Below, piece by piece: positions 53,360-62,042 of a DNA stretch of 64,000 nt; position 1 is the first letter of the stretch, and the number at the start of each line of letters is the position of its first letter. The stretch comes from JAGLOK01 sp963676355 (GTDB taxonomy: Bacteria > Bacillota > Clostridia > Christensenellales > UMGS416), in assembly GCA_963676355.1 (NCBI GenBank), contig OY781093.1, positions 186,001-250,000 on the forward strand. Direction: 5' to 3'. The notes beneath the pieces are model-generated. The model saw nothing but the letters and a program-made list of their open reading frames with translations. It searched no databases and had not been told where the DNA came from. The position numbers were made by a program, and so were the translations under genes.

Positions 53360-53402
53360 GCCCGTCTGGCAGGATATATTTTTTAATAATTTCCCAACCG
53401 TG

Positions 53403-54218
53403 TCAATAATCCACCTTATACTCACAAACCGCACCGTCATAGGTAAACTCAACTTGATAAGTGTCATATACCAAAAGATCGGCATAACCCGTCGGCTTTG
53501 AACCGGATAAATCATATGGAAGCTTAAGCTCTTTAGCGCCATCAAACCAAACTTTTGATATTCCAATAAAATTATCATCATAATACATCACATCAGTAAA
53601 TAGAGTGTTTACACCCATTTCACCGAAAACATAATATAACGCGCCACTATCATCCAGATAAAATTGATACACAGAGGATGATTCTGGCTGGGCAACTTTT
53701 GTTTCAATCTGGACAATCTGAGCAGCAGAATCATAATAAACAACAGTTGAAACAGTTTCTTTTGCTGCCTCCGCTGATTCATAAGCGAAATTTTTATATG
53801 TTGTTACGCCGTTTTCGGTCACAATCTGTGTTCTTGTGGTAATATCATAGTCCTCGTCGGTTAATACTCCAGAGTCCCAGTTAGTGCCGTAATTATTAAA
53901 CACACCTAGAGCTCCGGCAAGCTGCGCACCCGACATTTTGATAGTTAAAAACTCCATACTAAGATTCATGTCCCCTGATTTATCAATGCCCTCTTCCATA
54001 AAGGCAGTCATTTCATTTATTTTTTCAATGTAGCTTGCTAGAATAGAAAAACCATCTGCTGTCTCTTTTTTTGTGATTGTCTCTTCTTGCTTGGTTTGAA
54101 CAGGTTTATCTTCCTCTGTCTGTTTTTCTTCAGTCGGGGTTGTTTCGCTTTTTTTAGAGCATCCAGAAAAAAGCATCATAAGTGTCAGCATTACAATAAA
54201 AAATGATTTTATTTTCAT
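53403..54218 (-). CDS. Lipoprotein of unknown function
   Basis: A 271-aa secreted lipoprotein. Signal peptide ends in LFSGC; a charged Lys/Glu/Thr tether of about 30 residues follows. The mature part is mostly beta strands (repeat hints: TRTQIVTENGVTTYKNFAYE, TVVYYDSAAQIVQIETK), as in many secreted DUFs. I recognise no family. I start at the second ATG (54218), where AAGGGG lies 8 nt upstream. It ends 243 bp from the cupin gene; that gap holds the palindromic elements. Confidence 0.7.
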   Translation of the reverse strand: MKIKSFFIVMLTLMMLFSGCSKKSETTPTEEKQTEEDKPVQTKQEETITKKETADGFSILASYIEKINEMTAFMEEGIDKSGDMNLSMEFLTIKMSGAQLAGALGVFNNYGTNWDSGVLTDEDYDITTRTQIVTENGVTTYKNFAYESAEAAKETVSTVVYYDSAAQIVQIETKVAQPESSSVYQFYLDDSGALYYVFGEMGVNTLFTDVMYYDDNFIGISKVWFDGAKELKLPYDLSGSKPTGYADLLVYDTYQVEFTYDGAVCEYKVDY

Positions 54219-54420
54219 AGCCATCGCCCCTTATTATTTAGTTACTACACGTAAATGTTAGTACTTTTTTTAATAATTGTAAATGGTTTTAAAAATGCGA
54301 AAGTGCGAGAAAATTTTACGCACATTATCACATTTTAAACTTTGCAGATTTTAAAGTTGTGCAAATCAAACAAACTGTCTGCGCCGTTTGACCAATCTTC
54401 AAAATTCTAACATTAATTTG

Positions 54421-54449
54421 TAGACATAAATTTTATATTAAAGTATCAT
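54421..54449 (+). promoter_or_regulatory. Promoter of the MATE gene
   Basis: -35 TAGACA (54421-54426), 17-bp spacer, -10 TATCAT (54444-54449), 24 bp before the ATG. An imperfect inverted repeat (54293-54336, arms AAATGCGA...GTGCG) lies about 85 bp upstream and could be a regulatory site. Confidence 0.65.
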
Positions 54450-54473
54450 TTACAAAGATATAAAGGAGAAAAA

Positions 54474-55844
54474 ATGAAGGAAAATAAAATGGGGTATGTC
54501 CCCATACCAAAACTAATCACAACAATGTCCCTGCCCATCATATTCTCAATGTTGGTACAGGCTCTTTATAATGTAATCGACAGTATATTTGTAGCTAAGA
54601 TAAGCGAAAATGCATTAACGGCGCTAACGCTTGCAAACCCCATGCAAATGATTGTGGTTTCTGTGTTTGTGGGTCTATCAATAGGTATCGGTTCTGCGAT
54701 TTCAAGAAAACTTGGTGCTAAAGACAATGATGGCGCACTTCAGGTAGCAGAGCACGGAGTATTAATTGGAGCACTAATATATATCTTGGTCGCTGTGTTC
54801 GGCATATTTGGCTCAGGGCTTGCTTCTGCCGGAATGACACAAAGCCAGGAAATTATTGATTATACGACAACCTATATCCGAATAATTATGCTGTTCTCAT
54901 TCGGAAGCATCTTGGCGCAATCCGGAATGAGCATATTTCAAGGCACCGGCGACACTATAAAGCCCATGGTAAGTCAGCTTATCGGAGCGATACTAAACAT
55001 CATACTGGATCCGATACTCATCTTTGGATATCTTGGCTTTCCGGCAATGGGTGTTAAAGGCGCGGCTATTGCTACGGTTTTTGCACAAATAGTTTCAATG
55101 GTATATATATGGGTGCAGCTGCTAAGGGGTAAATCCATACTTAAGATAAAGATAAAAAAATTAATCTATGACAGCAAAATAGTAAAGGAAATATTCTCAG
55201 TTGGACTTCCCTCATTTATGATGCAGGCGCTGGGTTCTGTTATGCTTTTTTTCATGAACATGATACTTTCAACATTCGGAGATACAGCAATTGCCGTAAT
55301 GGGCGTTTATTTTAGAATGCAATCTTTAGTGTTTATGCCTATCATTGGACTTTCTACCGGTACAATGCCTGTAGTCGGCTACAACTTCGGAGCCCGCGAC
55401 AAAAAAAGAATGACGCATGCTGTAAAATTTTCAACGACAATTGCAGTATCTTTCATGCTAATATGCCTTGTGCTATTTCAGATATTTCCTAGGCAGCTGC
55501 TGATGTTGTTTAATGCCTCCGATAATCTAATGGCAATTGGCATTCCAGCCTTTCGAACTATAAGCTTTATTTTTCCGATTGTCGGAATAAACGTTATATT
55601 CTCAACTACATTCCAAGGGCTTGGCAAAGCGCATTTAAGCCTTATAATTTCCTTGTGCAGAATGATACTTATCTTAGTTCCTTCGGCATATCTTCTTTCC
55701 CGACTGGGCAACGTGGACTATGTTTGGTGGTCATTTGTGATATCTGATTTTGCAGCAATGTTTTTGACTATTTTCTTTTTCAGGCAAAGTGTCATGAAAA
55801 ATACCAAGGACTGGCCGAATGAGCCTATACCTGCGGATGTATAA
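54474..55844 (+). CDS. MATE-family efflux transporter
   Basis: A 456-aa protein with twelve hydrophobic helices in two halves and the MATE hallmarks PIIFSMLVQALYNVIDSIFVA near the N-terminus and VGLPSFMMQALGSVMLFFMN at the second half (shortened as AVGLPSFMM). GMGYNFGA-like VVGYNFGARD fits the DinF/NorM group. It exports drugs or cationic compounds using Na+ or H+; substrate unknown. AAGGAG lies before the ATG, and a strong terminator follows. Confidence 0.93.
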   Translation: MKENKMGYVPIPKLITTMSLPIIFSMLVQALYNVIDSIFVAKISENALTALTLANPMQMIVVSVFVGLSIGIGSAISRKLGAKDNDGALQVAEHGVLIGALIYILVAVFGIFGSGLASAGMTQSQEIIDYTTTYIRIIMLFSFGSILAQSGMSIFQGTGDTIKPMVSQLIGAILNIILDPILIFGYLGFPAMGVKGAAIATVFAQIVSMVYIWVQLLRGKSILKIKIKKLIYDSKIVKEIFSVGLPSFMMQALGSVMLFFMNMILSTFGDTAIAVMGVYFRMQSLVFMPIIGLSTGTMPVVGYNFGARDKKRMTHAVKFSTTIAVSFMLICLVLFQIFPRQLLMLFNASDNLMAIGIPAFRTISFIFPIVGINVIFSTTFQGLGKAHLSLIISLCRMILILVPSAYLLSRLGNVDYVWWSFVISDFAAMFLTIFFFRQSVMKNTKDWPNEPIPADV

Positions 55845-55854
55845 AATAAAATAT

Positions 55855-55882
55855 ATAAACGGATGCAATCGCATCCGTTTAT
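55855..55882 (+). terminator. Terminator after the MATE gene
   Basis: A stem of at least 10 bp (AAACGGATGC at 55857-55866 with its complement at 55871-55880), AATC loop, then ATTATT. It lies 12 bp beyond the MATE stop. Confidence 0.85.
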
Positions 55883-55897
55883 TATTGCTTACTAATA

Positions 55898-55924
55898 AAT
55901 AAAAAAGGCACATTTCTGTGCCTT
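55898..55924 (-). terminator. Terminator after the desulfoferrodoxin gene
   Basis: An 8-bp stem (AAGGCACA at 55905-55912 with its complement at 55917-55924) with a 4-base loop runs on the minus strand into TTTTTTATTT. Confidence 0.85.
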
Positions 55925-55947
55925 AATTCTATAAGATTTCAGCTAGC

Positions 55948-56328
55948 TCAGCCTTTCCACAATCCGTGGACATTGCAGTATTCTCTTGCAAAAACGTCTT
56001 CTGCCTTTTCAACGCAGAATGTAGCTTCGGGAGCATCTCCCGGATTAAGCATTTGACGATACGCTTTGTCGCCAACTACCAATTCAATCCATTGAATGTA
56101 GTGCTCTTGTGCCATAGGGTGATTTACTTCTTTACCAACTTTTACTTTGTATCCGTCTGCAGTCTCTTCTATGTAAGGAACATGCTTTTCTGTAGTAACG
56201 TCAGCAGTTTTTTCTTCCAAAAGATCCATGTCCTGACCGCAGCACACTAATGTACCGCCCGCCCCTTCAAAAACTTCTACAATATTCCCACATAGTTCAC
56301 ACTTATAAACTTCAAGATACTTTGCCAT
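55948..56328 (-). CDS. dfx: Desulfoferrodoxin (class I superoxide reductase)
   Basis: A 126-aa non-heme iron protein that reduces superoxide to hydrogen peroxide without making oxygen. The N-terminal desulforedoxin domain has its FeCys4 ligands C10, C13, C29, C30. The catalytic iron site is H49 (with K48 before it), H70, H76, C118 and H121 (HPMAQEHYIQW, CNVHGLW). All ligands are present, so it should be active. The ATG follows AGGAG. It is transcribed towards the MATE gene and divergently from metE. It indicates an anaerobe that meets oxygen at times. Confidence 0.95.
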   Translation of the reverse strand: MAKYLEVYKCELCGNIVEVFEGAGGTLVCCGQDMDLLEEKTADVTTEKHVPYIEETADGYKVKVGKEVNHPMAQEHYIQWIELVVGDKAYRQMLNPGDAPEATFCVEKAEDVFAREYCNVHGLWKG

Positions 56329-56439
56329 ATTCACTCTCCTATAATTTATTCGGCTAAAACCGTTACCATTTATTATATACCTATAATTCCCACCAGTCAA
56401 TACCTGACTTATTTAATCAGATATGGTTTTGCAATAAAA

Positions 56440-56468
56440 TTGACATTGTAATCTTTGATTGTTATACT
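56440..56468 (+). promoter_or_regulatory. Promoter of the cobalamin riboswitch-metE transcript
   Basis: Near-consensus: -35 TTGACA (56440-56445), 17-bp spacer, -10 TATACT (56463-56468). Transcription would start near 56475, about 40 bases before the riboswitch P1 stem. Confidence 0.85.
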
Positions 56469-56513
56469 CCTTTTGAGACAAAACTTAAGTGATGTTGGAA
56501 AAATTAAATATAG

Positions 56514-56687
56514 CATAAAGGTGCTTAATCTATATTGCATTAAGATAATAGGGAATCCGGTGTGAATCCGGAGCAGCACCCACTACTGTAAGCAGACGAA
56601 ATCTTTTTCTGTCAAATGTCAGGCCACTGAGCAATCGGGAAGGCAAAGAAAGTAGGATGAAAGCGAGTCAGGAGACCTGCCTTTATG
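56514..56687 (+). ncRNA. Cobalamin riboswitch
   Basis: A full B12 (AdoCbl-type) aptamer. P1 is CATAAAGG (56514-56521) with CCTTTATG (56680-56687). Conserved blocks read in order: GGTGCTTAATCT, GGGAATCCGGTGTGAATCCGG in parts, CACTACTGTAAGCAGAC, GCCACTGAGCAATCGGGAAGGC in parts, GATGAAAGCGAGTCAGGAGAC. When B12 is bound it should switch metE off, since the cell can then use a B12-dependent methionine synthase. Confidence 0.95.
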
Positions 56688-56743
56688 TGAACAAACAATG
56701 CATATCTTGGGGAATGAAGATAGGGTGTTTTTCTTATACCTTA

Positions 56744-56763
56744 TTTTCTCCAAAAGGAGGAAA
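56744..56763 (+). promoter_or_regulatory. Shine-Dalgarno-sequestering hairpin of metE
   Basis: TTTTCTCC (56744-56751), an AAAA loop and GGAGGAAA (56756-56763) form a hairpin that hides the metE RBS. No T-run terminator is seen between the aptamer and the gene, so control is probably at translation start. Confidence 0.55.
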
Positions 56764-56766
56764 TTT

Positions 56767-59028
56767 ATGCTTAAAACAACTATTGCGGGCTATCCCCGCA
56801 TCGGAAACAAACGACAACTAAAAAAAGCGACCGAATCCTATTTCAAGGGTGAAATAACAAAACATAAGCTTGTAAAGCGCGCAACTGATATAATGAATAC
56901 CCAGTGGCAATTTTTGCAAAGTTCCGGTCTCAGCTTAATACCCTCAAATGACTTTTCCTATTACGATCTAATGCTGGATACTGCATTGCTATTGAATGCA
57001 GTTCCAAAAGAGTATAAGTCTTTGAATCTTGATGAGCTGGATACTTGTTTTGCCTGTGCTCGAGGATACAAAGAATCAGAAGTCGAAATAAAAGCATTGC
57101 CAATGCGCAAATGGTTTAACACAAACTATCATTATATAGTTCCAAGACTTGACAGCCCCGAGCAAATCAACCTTGTAGGCAACAAACCAATAGAAATGTT
57201 TGATGAGGCTTTAAATCAAGGCATTAAAACAAAACCGGTTATTATCGGTCCATTTACTTTTCTAAAGCTTTCAAAATTAAATGGTTCAATCGACGGCTAC
57301 GCAGAGTTCATTTCAAAGGCATATACCGAATTAATTATTCGTTTGGATGGCATAGGAGCTGAGTGGGTGCAAATAGATGAGCCTTTCTTAGTAAATGATT
57401 TGACTAAATCTGATATTGCTTTATTCAAAAAGGTATATCAATCAATTATTCTTAACAAAAACAATCTAAAATTACTGCTAAACACATACTTTGGTGACAT
57501 CCGCGACATTTATAAGGATGTAACCCATATGGGTTTTGATGGATACGGGCTGGATTTTGTGGAAGGCCAGCAGACTCTTCAACTTATCCGTGAAAACGGA
57601 TTTCCCGAAGGCAAATACCTATTTGCCGGCCTTGTAGATGGACGCAATATATGGCGCAATGATTATGAGGCTTCACTTTGCATTCTTAATGAACTCAAAG
57701 ATTTTACAGGCAATGATAAAATGATTATCTCAACTTCCTGTTCCCTTTTGCATGTTCCTTACAGTTTGGAATCAGAAACAAAGCTTGATGAAAGCAAAAA
57801 AGCCTTCTTTGCATTTGCTCAGGAAAAAATCAGAGAACTCGGCGAACTTTCCGCACTTTTCTTAAATGAAGATTATAAAGAGGATGAAAAATACATCTTA
57901 AATCAGACACTCTACTCAAAAATGAGTGCCGAAAACCACCCTATCAGGCAATACTCAGATGATTTTAAACGAAAACCTGATTTTTACGAACGTGAAAAAA
58001 TGCAAAAGCAAGCTTTTGATTTGCCCTATTTACCGCTTACAACCATAGGCTCTTTTCCTCAAACATTAGAAATAAAAAAATTAAGGCGAGGATATAATAA
58101 AGGCGAGATATCAAAGAATGATTATGACAATAGCATAAAAGAAAAAATAGCTGAGTGCATAAAATTCCAAGAAAAAATAGGACTCGATGTTTTAGTTCAC
58201 GGCGAATTTGAGCGAAATGATATGGTGGAATATTTCGGTGCAAATTTAGATGGATTTCTTTTCACACAAAATGGCTGGGTACAATCCTATGGAACGCGAT
58301 GCGTGAAGCCACCAATCATTTTCTCAGATATCAGTCGAAAAAAGCCTATCACTGTGGAATATTCAAAATATGCACAGGATCTTACGGACAAACCTGTAAA
58401 GGGAATGCTGACCGGTCCTGTCACAATACTTAACTGGTCCTTTCCGCGCCTTGACATCAAAAAGAGTGAAATGGCTTTTCAAATAGCGGAAGCAATCAAA
58501 GAAGAAGTTCTCGATTTAGAGTCGGCTGGAATACGTATAATACAAATTGACGAAGCCGCACTTAAAGAAAAGCTACCTATAAGAAAATCAGAATGGCATA
58601 ACAAGTATCTAAAGTGGTCAATTCCTGCATTCAGATATGTTCACAGCGGTGTTCAGCCAGAAACACAGATACATACTCACATGTGCTACAGTAATTTTGA
58701 AGAAATATTGACTTATATTGACGAGATGGATGCTGATGTTATTTCCTTTGAAGCCGCGCGATCCGATTTATCAATACTGAATGCTATCGCAAAATCTGGC
58801 TTTAAAACACAAGTAGGCCCTGGTGTATATGACATTCATTCTCCCCTAGTTCCCAAAACTCAAGAATTGGTTTCCATTATAAACAATATGCTTGAAATGA
58901 TACCCATAGAAAAATTATGGATAAATCCAGATTGTGGTCTCAAAACAAGAGATGAAATAGAAACTTACTTTAGTCTTAAAAACATGGCCGAAGCTGTTTT
59001 TGCAATTCGCAAGGAGCTAAAAAACTGA
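56767..59028 (+). CDS. metE: Cobalamin-independent methionine synthase
   Basis: A 753-aa enzyme that moves a methyl group from 5-methyl-THF-Glu(n) to homocysteine. The N-terminal barrel starts with AGYPRIGNKRQLKKATESY. The C-terminal catalytic barrel carries the zinc ligands: THMCYSNF (His, Cys), the Glu in ISFEAARSD and Cys in NPDCGLKTR. The start was set at MLKTTIAG, which has AAGGAGG upstream; a longer frame reads through the riboswitch. Expression is under the cobalamin riboswitch. The gene ends 64 bp before a strong terminator. Confidence 0.96.
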   Translation: MLKTTIAGYPRIGNKRQLKKATESYFKGEITKHKLVKRATDIMNTQWQFLQSSGLSLIPSNDFSYYDLMLDTALLLNAVPKEYKSLNLDELDTCFACARGYKESEVEIKALPMRKWFNTNYHYIVPRLDSPEQINLVGNKPIEMFDEALNQGIKTKPVIIGPFTFLKLSKLNGSIDGYAEFISKAYTELIIRLDGIGAEWVQIDEPFLVNDLTKSDIALFKKVYQSIILNKNNLKLLLNTYFGDIRDIYKDVTHMGFDGYGLDFVEGQQTLQLIRENGFPEGKYLFAGLVDGRNIWRNDYEASLCILNELKDFTGNDKMIISTSCSLLHVPYSLESETKLDESKKAFFAFAQEKIRELGELSALFLNEDYKEDEKYILNQTLYSKMSAENHPIRQYSDDFKRKPDFYEREKMQKQAFDLPYLPLTTIGSFPQTLEIKKLRRGYNKGEISKNDYDNSIKEKIAECIKFQEKIGLDVLVHGEFERNDMVEYFGANLDGFLFTQNGWVQSYGTRCVKPPIIFSDISRKKPITVEYSKYAQDLTDKPVKGMLTGPVTILNWSFPRLDIKKSEMAFQIAEAIKEEVLDLESAGIRIIQIDEAALKEKLPIRKSEWHNKYLKWSIPAFRYVHSGVQPETQIHTHMCYSNFEEILTYIDEMDADVISFEAARSDLSILNAIAKSGFKTQVGPGVYDIHSPLVPKTQELVSIINNMLEMIPIEKLWINPDCGLKTRDEIETYFSLKNMAEAVFAIRKELKN

Positions 59029-59092
59029 TTTTGAATATTAGCTTAAATGATAAGCCATGAATACCTTTATAATTATTGGTGCTAGATAACTT

Positions 59093-59140
59093 TATCAGGA
59101 AACTCTTTAAAACATAAGAGTTTCCTGATATTGTTTTTTT
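59093..59140 (+). terminator. Terminator of metE
   Basis: A perfect 15-bp stem (59093-59107 with 59116-59130) with an 8-base loop, then TTGTTTTTTT. The rest of the 301-bp gap to the next gene is AT-rich, with a TATAAT at 59213-59218 as a possible -10. Confidence 0.95.
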
Positions 59141-59329
59141 AATATAGTTTAAATTAAGTGGACATCAATACATTAGCCATATATTATGTTTTTATCATAT
59201 AACATTTTGGTGTATAATTAATTCTGATATAAACAAAAATATTAACACTCTTTAACAAATACCTAATCTAATTGTTTTACAAGGCTCAGAGTTGGGTATT
59301 ATTAAATTGATTATTGGGAGAAATTATTT

Positions 59330-60535
59330 ATGAGCGACATGTATATTGCAAGGCAACCGATTTTTGACAAGGATATGAAAATATTCGGTTACAAACTTTT
59401 TTATCATGATGATTTTACTTTTGCAAGTCAGATTGATGAAAACGACAGAGAAGTTGCATCCTTGGTTGACAACATGCTTCTTGTCGAATTTGACAGCCTA
59501 ACCGACGCGGCTTTGGGTTTTGTGAAGTTTACGGACAATTTAATTATCGGGCAAGCCCCACTTTTATTTCCAAACAAAAAAACCATAGTAGAAATTCAAG
59601 ATGATGCGCGACTTGATGAAAATTTTCTTGAAGAGCTTTCAAACTTAAAAGATTTAGGCTACATTGTTGCAATTGACGATTTTGATACTGATAATCCTGA
59701 TAAATACTCGGACATATTAAAATATGTGGATATAGCAAAGGTAAATTACACCTCAAAAGAGGAAGATAAATATAAAAAACTCATAAATGAAAAAGGTGGA
59801 AGGCTTGTTTTTCTGGCTAAAAATGTAGAAACTCGTGATGGATACAAAAAAGCGCAAAATATTGGATTTAAGCTTTTCCAAGGCACTTTCTACAGCAAGC
59901 CTGTAAAAGTAAAGTCAAAAAGCATAGGTGTCTTTTCCGAGAACCTTGTGTTTATTTTAAATGAACTTAATAAATCGGAACCTGATTTTAATGACATAAC
60001 AACCGCATTTGAAAGGGATATAGAACTTTCATATAAACTTTTAAGAATGGTAAACTCCGCATATTACGGAGTGAAATATCACACGGATTCTTTAAGGCTT
60101 GCTCTTTTGCAGATAGGACGCAACGAACTCATACGTTGGATTAATATCCTTCTATTAAGAGGCATTAAAAGCCCTCAAAATGCAGAGCTTATAAAAACAT
60201 CCATTGTTCGAGGAAAAATGCTGGGCATGCTTTCTATAGTAACTAAAAAAAGAGCTCAGGAGAGTAATTACTTTATCAGCGGATTGTTTTCATCGATAGA
60301 TGTTCTTTTAAATGACTCTATGGAAAACATCGTAAGCCGTCTGCCACTTGGCGACGTTGTGTGCAAAACACTCTTAAACGAACCTACTGACATAAGATAT
60401 GCCCTTAATGCAGTTATTGAATATGAAAAAGGAAACTGGAGCGAAATTGATGTTTTCCTCAAAAAGAATAATATAAATCAAGAAGAGTTTATCTCACTTT
60501 ATATAGATGCTATTAAGTGGCAAAAGACTTTATAA
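59330..60535 (+). CDS. EAL-HDOD protein with degenerate EAL domain (YuxH-like)
   Basis: A 401-aa cytoplasmic signalling protein. The N-terminal ~200 residues are an EAL-like domain starting IARQPIFDKDMKIFGYKLF. The first catalytic Glu of the EAL motif is replaced (GYKLFYHD where active members have ExL), and later metal residues are not recognisable, so it should not degrade c-di-GMP. The C-terminal half is an HDOD domain (LSYKLLRMVNSAYYG, LRLALLQIGRNELIRW). YuxH/EAL-HDOD proteins act as c-di-GMP receptors or scaffolds. It ends 37 bp from the converging diguanylate cyclase gene. Confidence 0.85.
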   Translation: MSDMYIARQPIFDKDMKIFGYKLFYHDDFTFASQIDENDREVASLVDNMLLVEFDSLTDAALGFVKFTDNLIIGQAPLLFPNKKTIVEIQDDARLDENFLEELSNLKDLGYIVAIDDFDTDNPDKYSDILKYVDIAKVNYTSKEEDKYKKLINEKGGRLVFLAKNVETRDGYKKAQNIGFKLFQGTFYSKPVKVKSKSIGVFSENLVFILNELNKSEPDFNDITTAFERDIELSYKLLRMVNSAYYGVKYHTDSLRLALLQIGRNELIRWINILLLRGIKSPQNAELIKTSIVRGKMLGMLSIVTKKRAQESNYFISGLFSSIDVLLNDSMENIVSRLPLGDVVCKTLLNEPTDIRYALNAVIEYEKGNWSEIDVFLKKNNINQEEFISLYIDAIKWQKTL

Positions 60536-60572
60536 GCAATAATAATAAAAGATCATAGTGGAAAAACCCAAG

Positions 60573-61697
60573 TTAGACTAGAGAAGAAACAAATTGGTTT
60601 TTTCCATTTTCTTTTGCTTTATAGAGATTTTTATCTGCATTTTTTATAAAATCTTCAATATCACCGCCGTCATAATGGCCGACTCCACCGCTTATAGTGA
60701 ATCTAATATTATTGAATTGTTTTTCTGCTAATGCTTCTTTTATTCTGTCGGCGAGCTTTAAGGCTTCCTTCAAGTGTGTTTTTGGCATTATGATTATAAA
60801 TTCTTCTCCGCCATATCTTCCCACACTGTCATCCTTGCGAACTATGGACACCAATAGTTTTGAAAAGTGTTTCAAGACATCGTCTCCAGCCTGATGTCCA
60901 TATCTATCATTTACCAGTTTAAAGTCGTCTATATCTGCTATGATTAAAGACAAGGGATATCCCCTCGCTTTTGCAAGATTCACCTCGCTTTTTAATACCC
61001 TAAAAGATGCTTCATGATTATATAAGCCTGTCATAGAATCTTTATCATTTAATTCAATTAGTTTAAGGTTTTGACTATACAAGAGTTTTTTATTTATAAA
61101 CACATTAATCTGCGCTCTCCACAAAAAATTCGCCATTGCCCAAGCTGCTATATTGGATGCTATAGTATTTATTCGAATAGTAAAAAACAGTTCCGGGTTT
61201 TGTGCATAATTTGGAAGCTGCACTAGAAAATATAATAACGTTGTAAAAAGCAATATTCCACGTACCGCAGGCCGCATAAGAAAAAACACTGAGCTATAAA
61301 AAACCATAACTAGATAAAGGTGAACCAAGTCTACCTGATCTTGTAAAAATAAAGCTACAGATGCTCCAAATATAATACATGCGGCAATAACAAGAAATAG
61401 AATAACATTTGCAAAATTTGTGTTTATTTTGTCTGCCTTAAATCGAACAAACCATACAAATGGCAGCATAAAAAAAAGTATTATTATAAACTTAACTATC
61501 AAATGTCCTGTAAAAAATAGATTTGACTCAAAAAACATAAGTACGCATTCGAGAATAAATAAAGATGTTAATGTAATAGACAGTCGATTAAAATTTTGTT
61601 TTACGACTTCTCTATTAAACTCAACTTTATACTCAGTCGGCATTTTTAGATTGCACTTAAAAAGCACGCTGTTTAAGAATCCTTTAATATTCCCCAT
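60573..61697 (-). CDS. Membrane diguanylate cyclase (GGDEF)
   Basis: A 374-aa protein. About six hydrophobic helices cover residues ~38-200, then a short link and a GGDEF domain. DSMTGLYNHEASF opens the domain, the active site is GRYGGEEF, and five residues before it lies an RKDD (RxxD) inhibitory site. All catalytic residues are there, so it should make c-di-GMP from GTP with product feedback. I use the second ATG (61697) because AGGA lies 7 nt upstream; the first ATG is too close to it. It converges with the EAL-HDOD gene, a likely functional pair. Confidence 0.9.
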   Translation of the reverse strand: MGNIKGFLNSVLFKCNLKMPTEYKVEFNREVVKQNFNRLSITLTSLFILECVLMFFESNLFFTGHLIVKFIIILFFMLPFVWFVRFKADKINTNFANVILFLVIAACIIFGASVALFLQDQVDLVHLYLVMVFYSSVFFLMRPAVRGILLFTTLLYFLVQLPNYAQNPELFFTIRINTIASNIAAWAMANFLWRAQINVFINKKLLYSQNLKLIELNDKDSMTGLYNHEASFRVLKSEVNLAKARGYPLSLIIADIDDFKLVNDRYGHQAGDDVLKHFSKLLVSIVRKDDSVGRYGGEEFIIIMPKTHLKEALKLADRIKEALAEKQFNNIRFTISGGVGHYDGGDIEDFIKNADKNLYKAKENGKNQFVSSLV

Positions 61698-61703
61698 TTT
61701 CAT

Positions 61704-62042
61704 ATCCTACTATTCAAAATTATTTTAATTATCAATGAAAAACTTTTTCTATAAAATCATTGCTTTTATTATAATTATAATAGTGCTAGCATAAAGTGAA
61801 TTATATATATAGTATTGTATTATAACATAATTAAAATTCGGAGGATACTATGCAGTTTTTATGGACTACTATACATGTGGATAGTTTAAAACTTTAGTTT
61901 TTATCGTGTACTATTAATTATTAGAGTAGGTTATGTTCTATCAAACACCATATTATACCATTATTTATGTGATTTATTATACTGCAAACCTTTTGAATAA
62001 GTATTATAATTTATTATCATATATTAAATTAAGGCGGACAAA
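61704..62042. other. 339-bp AT-rich region with a 15-codon ORF
   Basis: Divergent gap between the cyclase and the radical SAM gene. It contains several TATAAT-like boxes, one small ORF with a strong RBS (listed apart), and near 61975-62020 a TATAAT-like stretch that may drive the radical SAM gene. No structured RNA was recognised. Confidence 0.4.
61850..61897 (+). CDS. 15-aa ORF with a strong RBS (possible leader peptide)
   Basis: ATG at 61850 with CGGAGG 5-6 nt upstream, product MQFLWTTIHVDSLKL, then TAG. A small A/T hairpin (AAAACT/AGTTTT) overlaps the stop. It is 145 bp upstream of the radical SAM gene on the same strand. It could be a leader peptide or a chance ORF; no family match is known to me. 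Confidence 0.3.
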   Translation: MQFLWTTIHVDSLKL

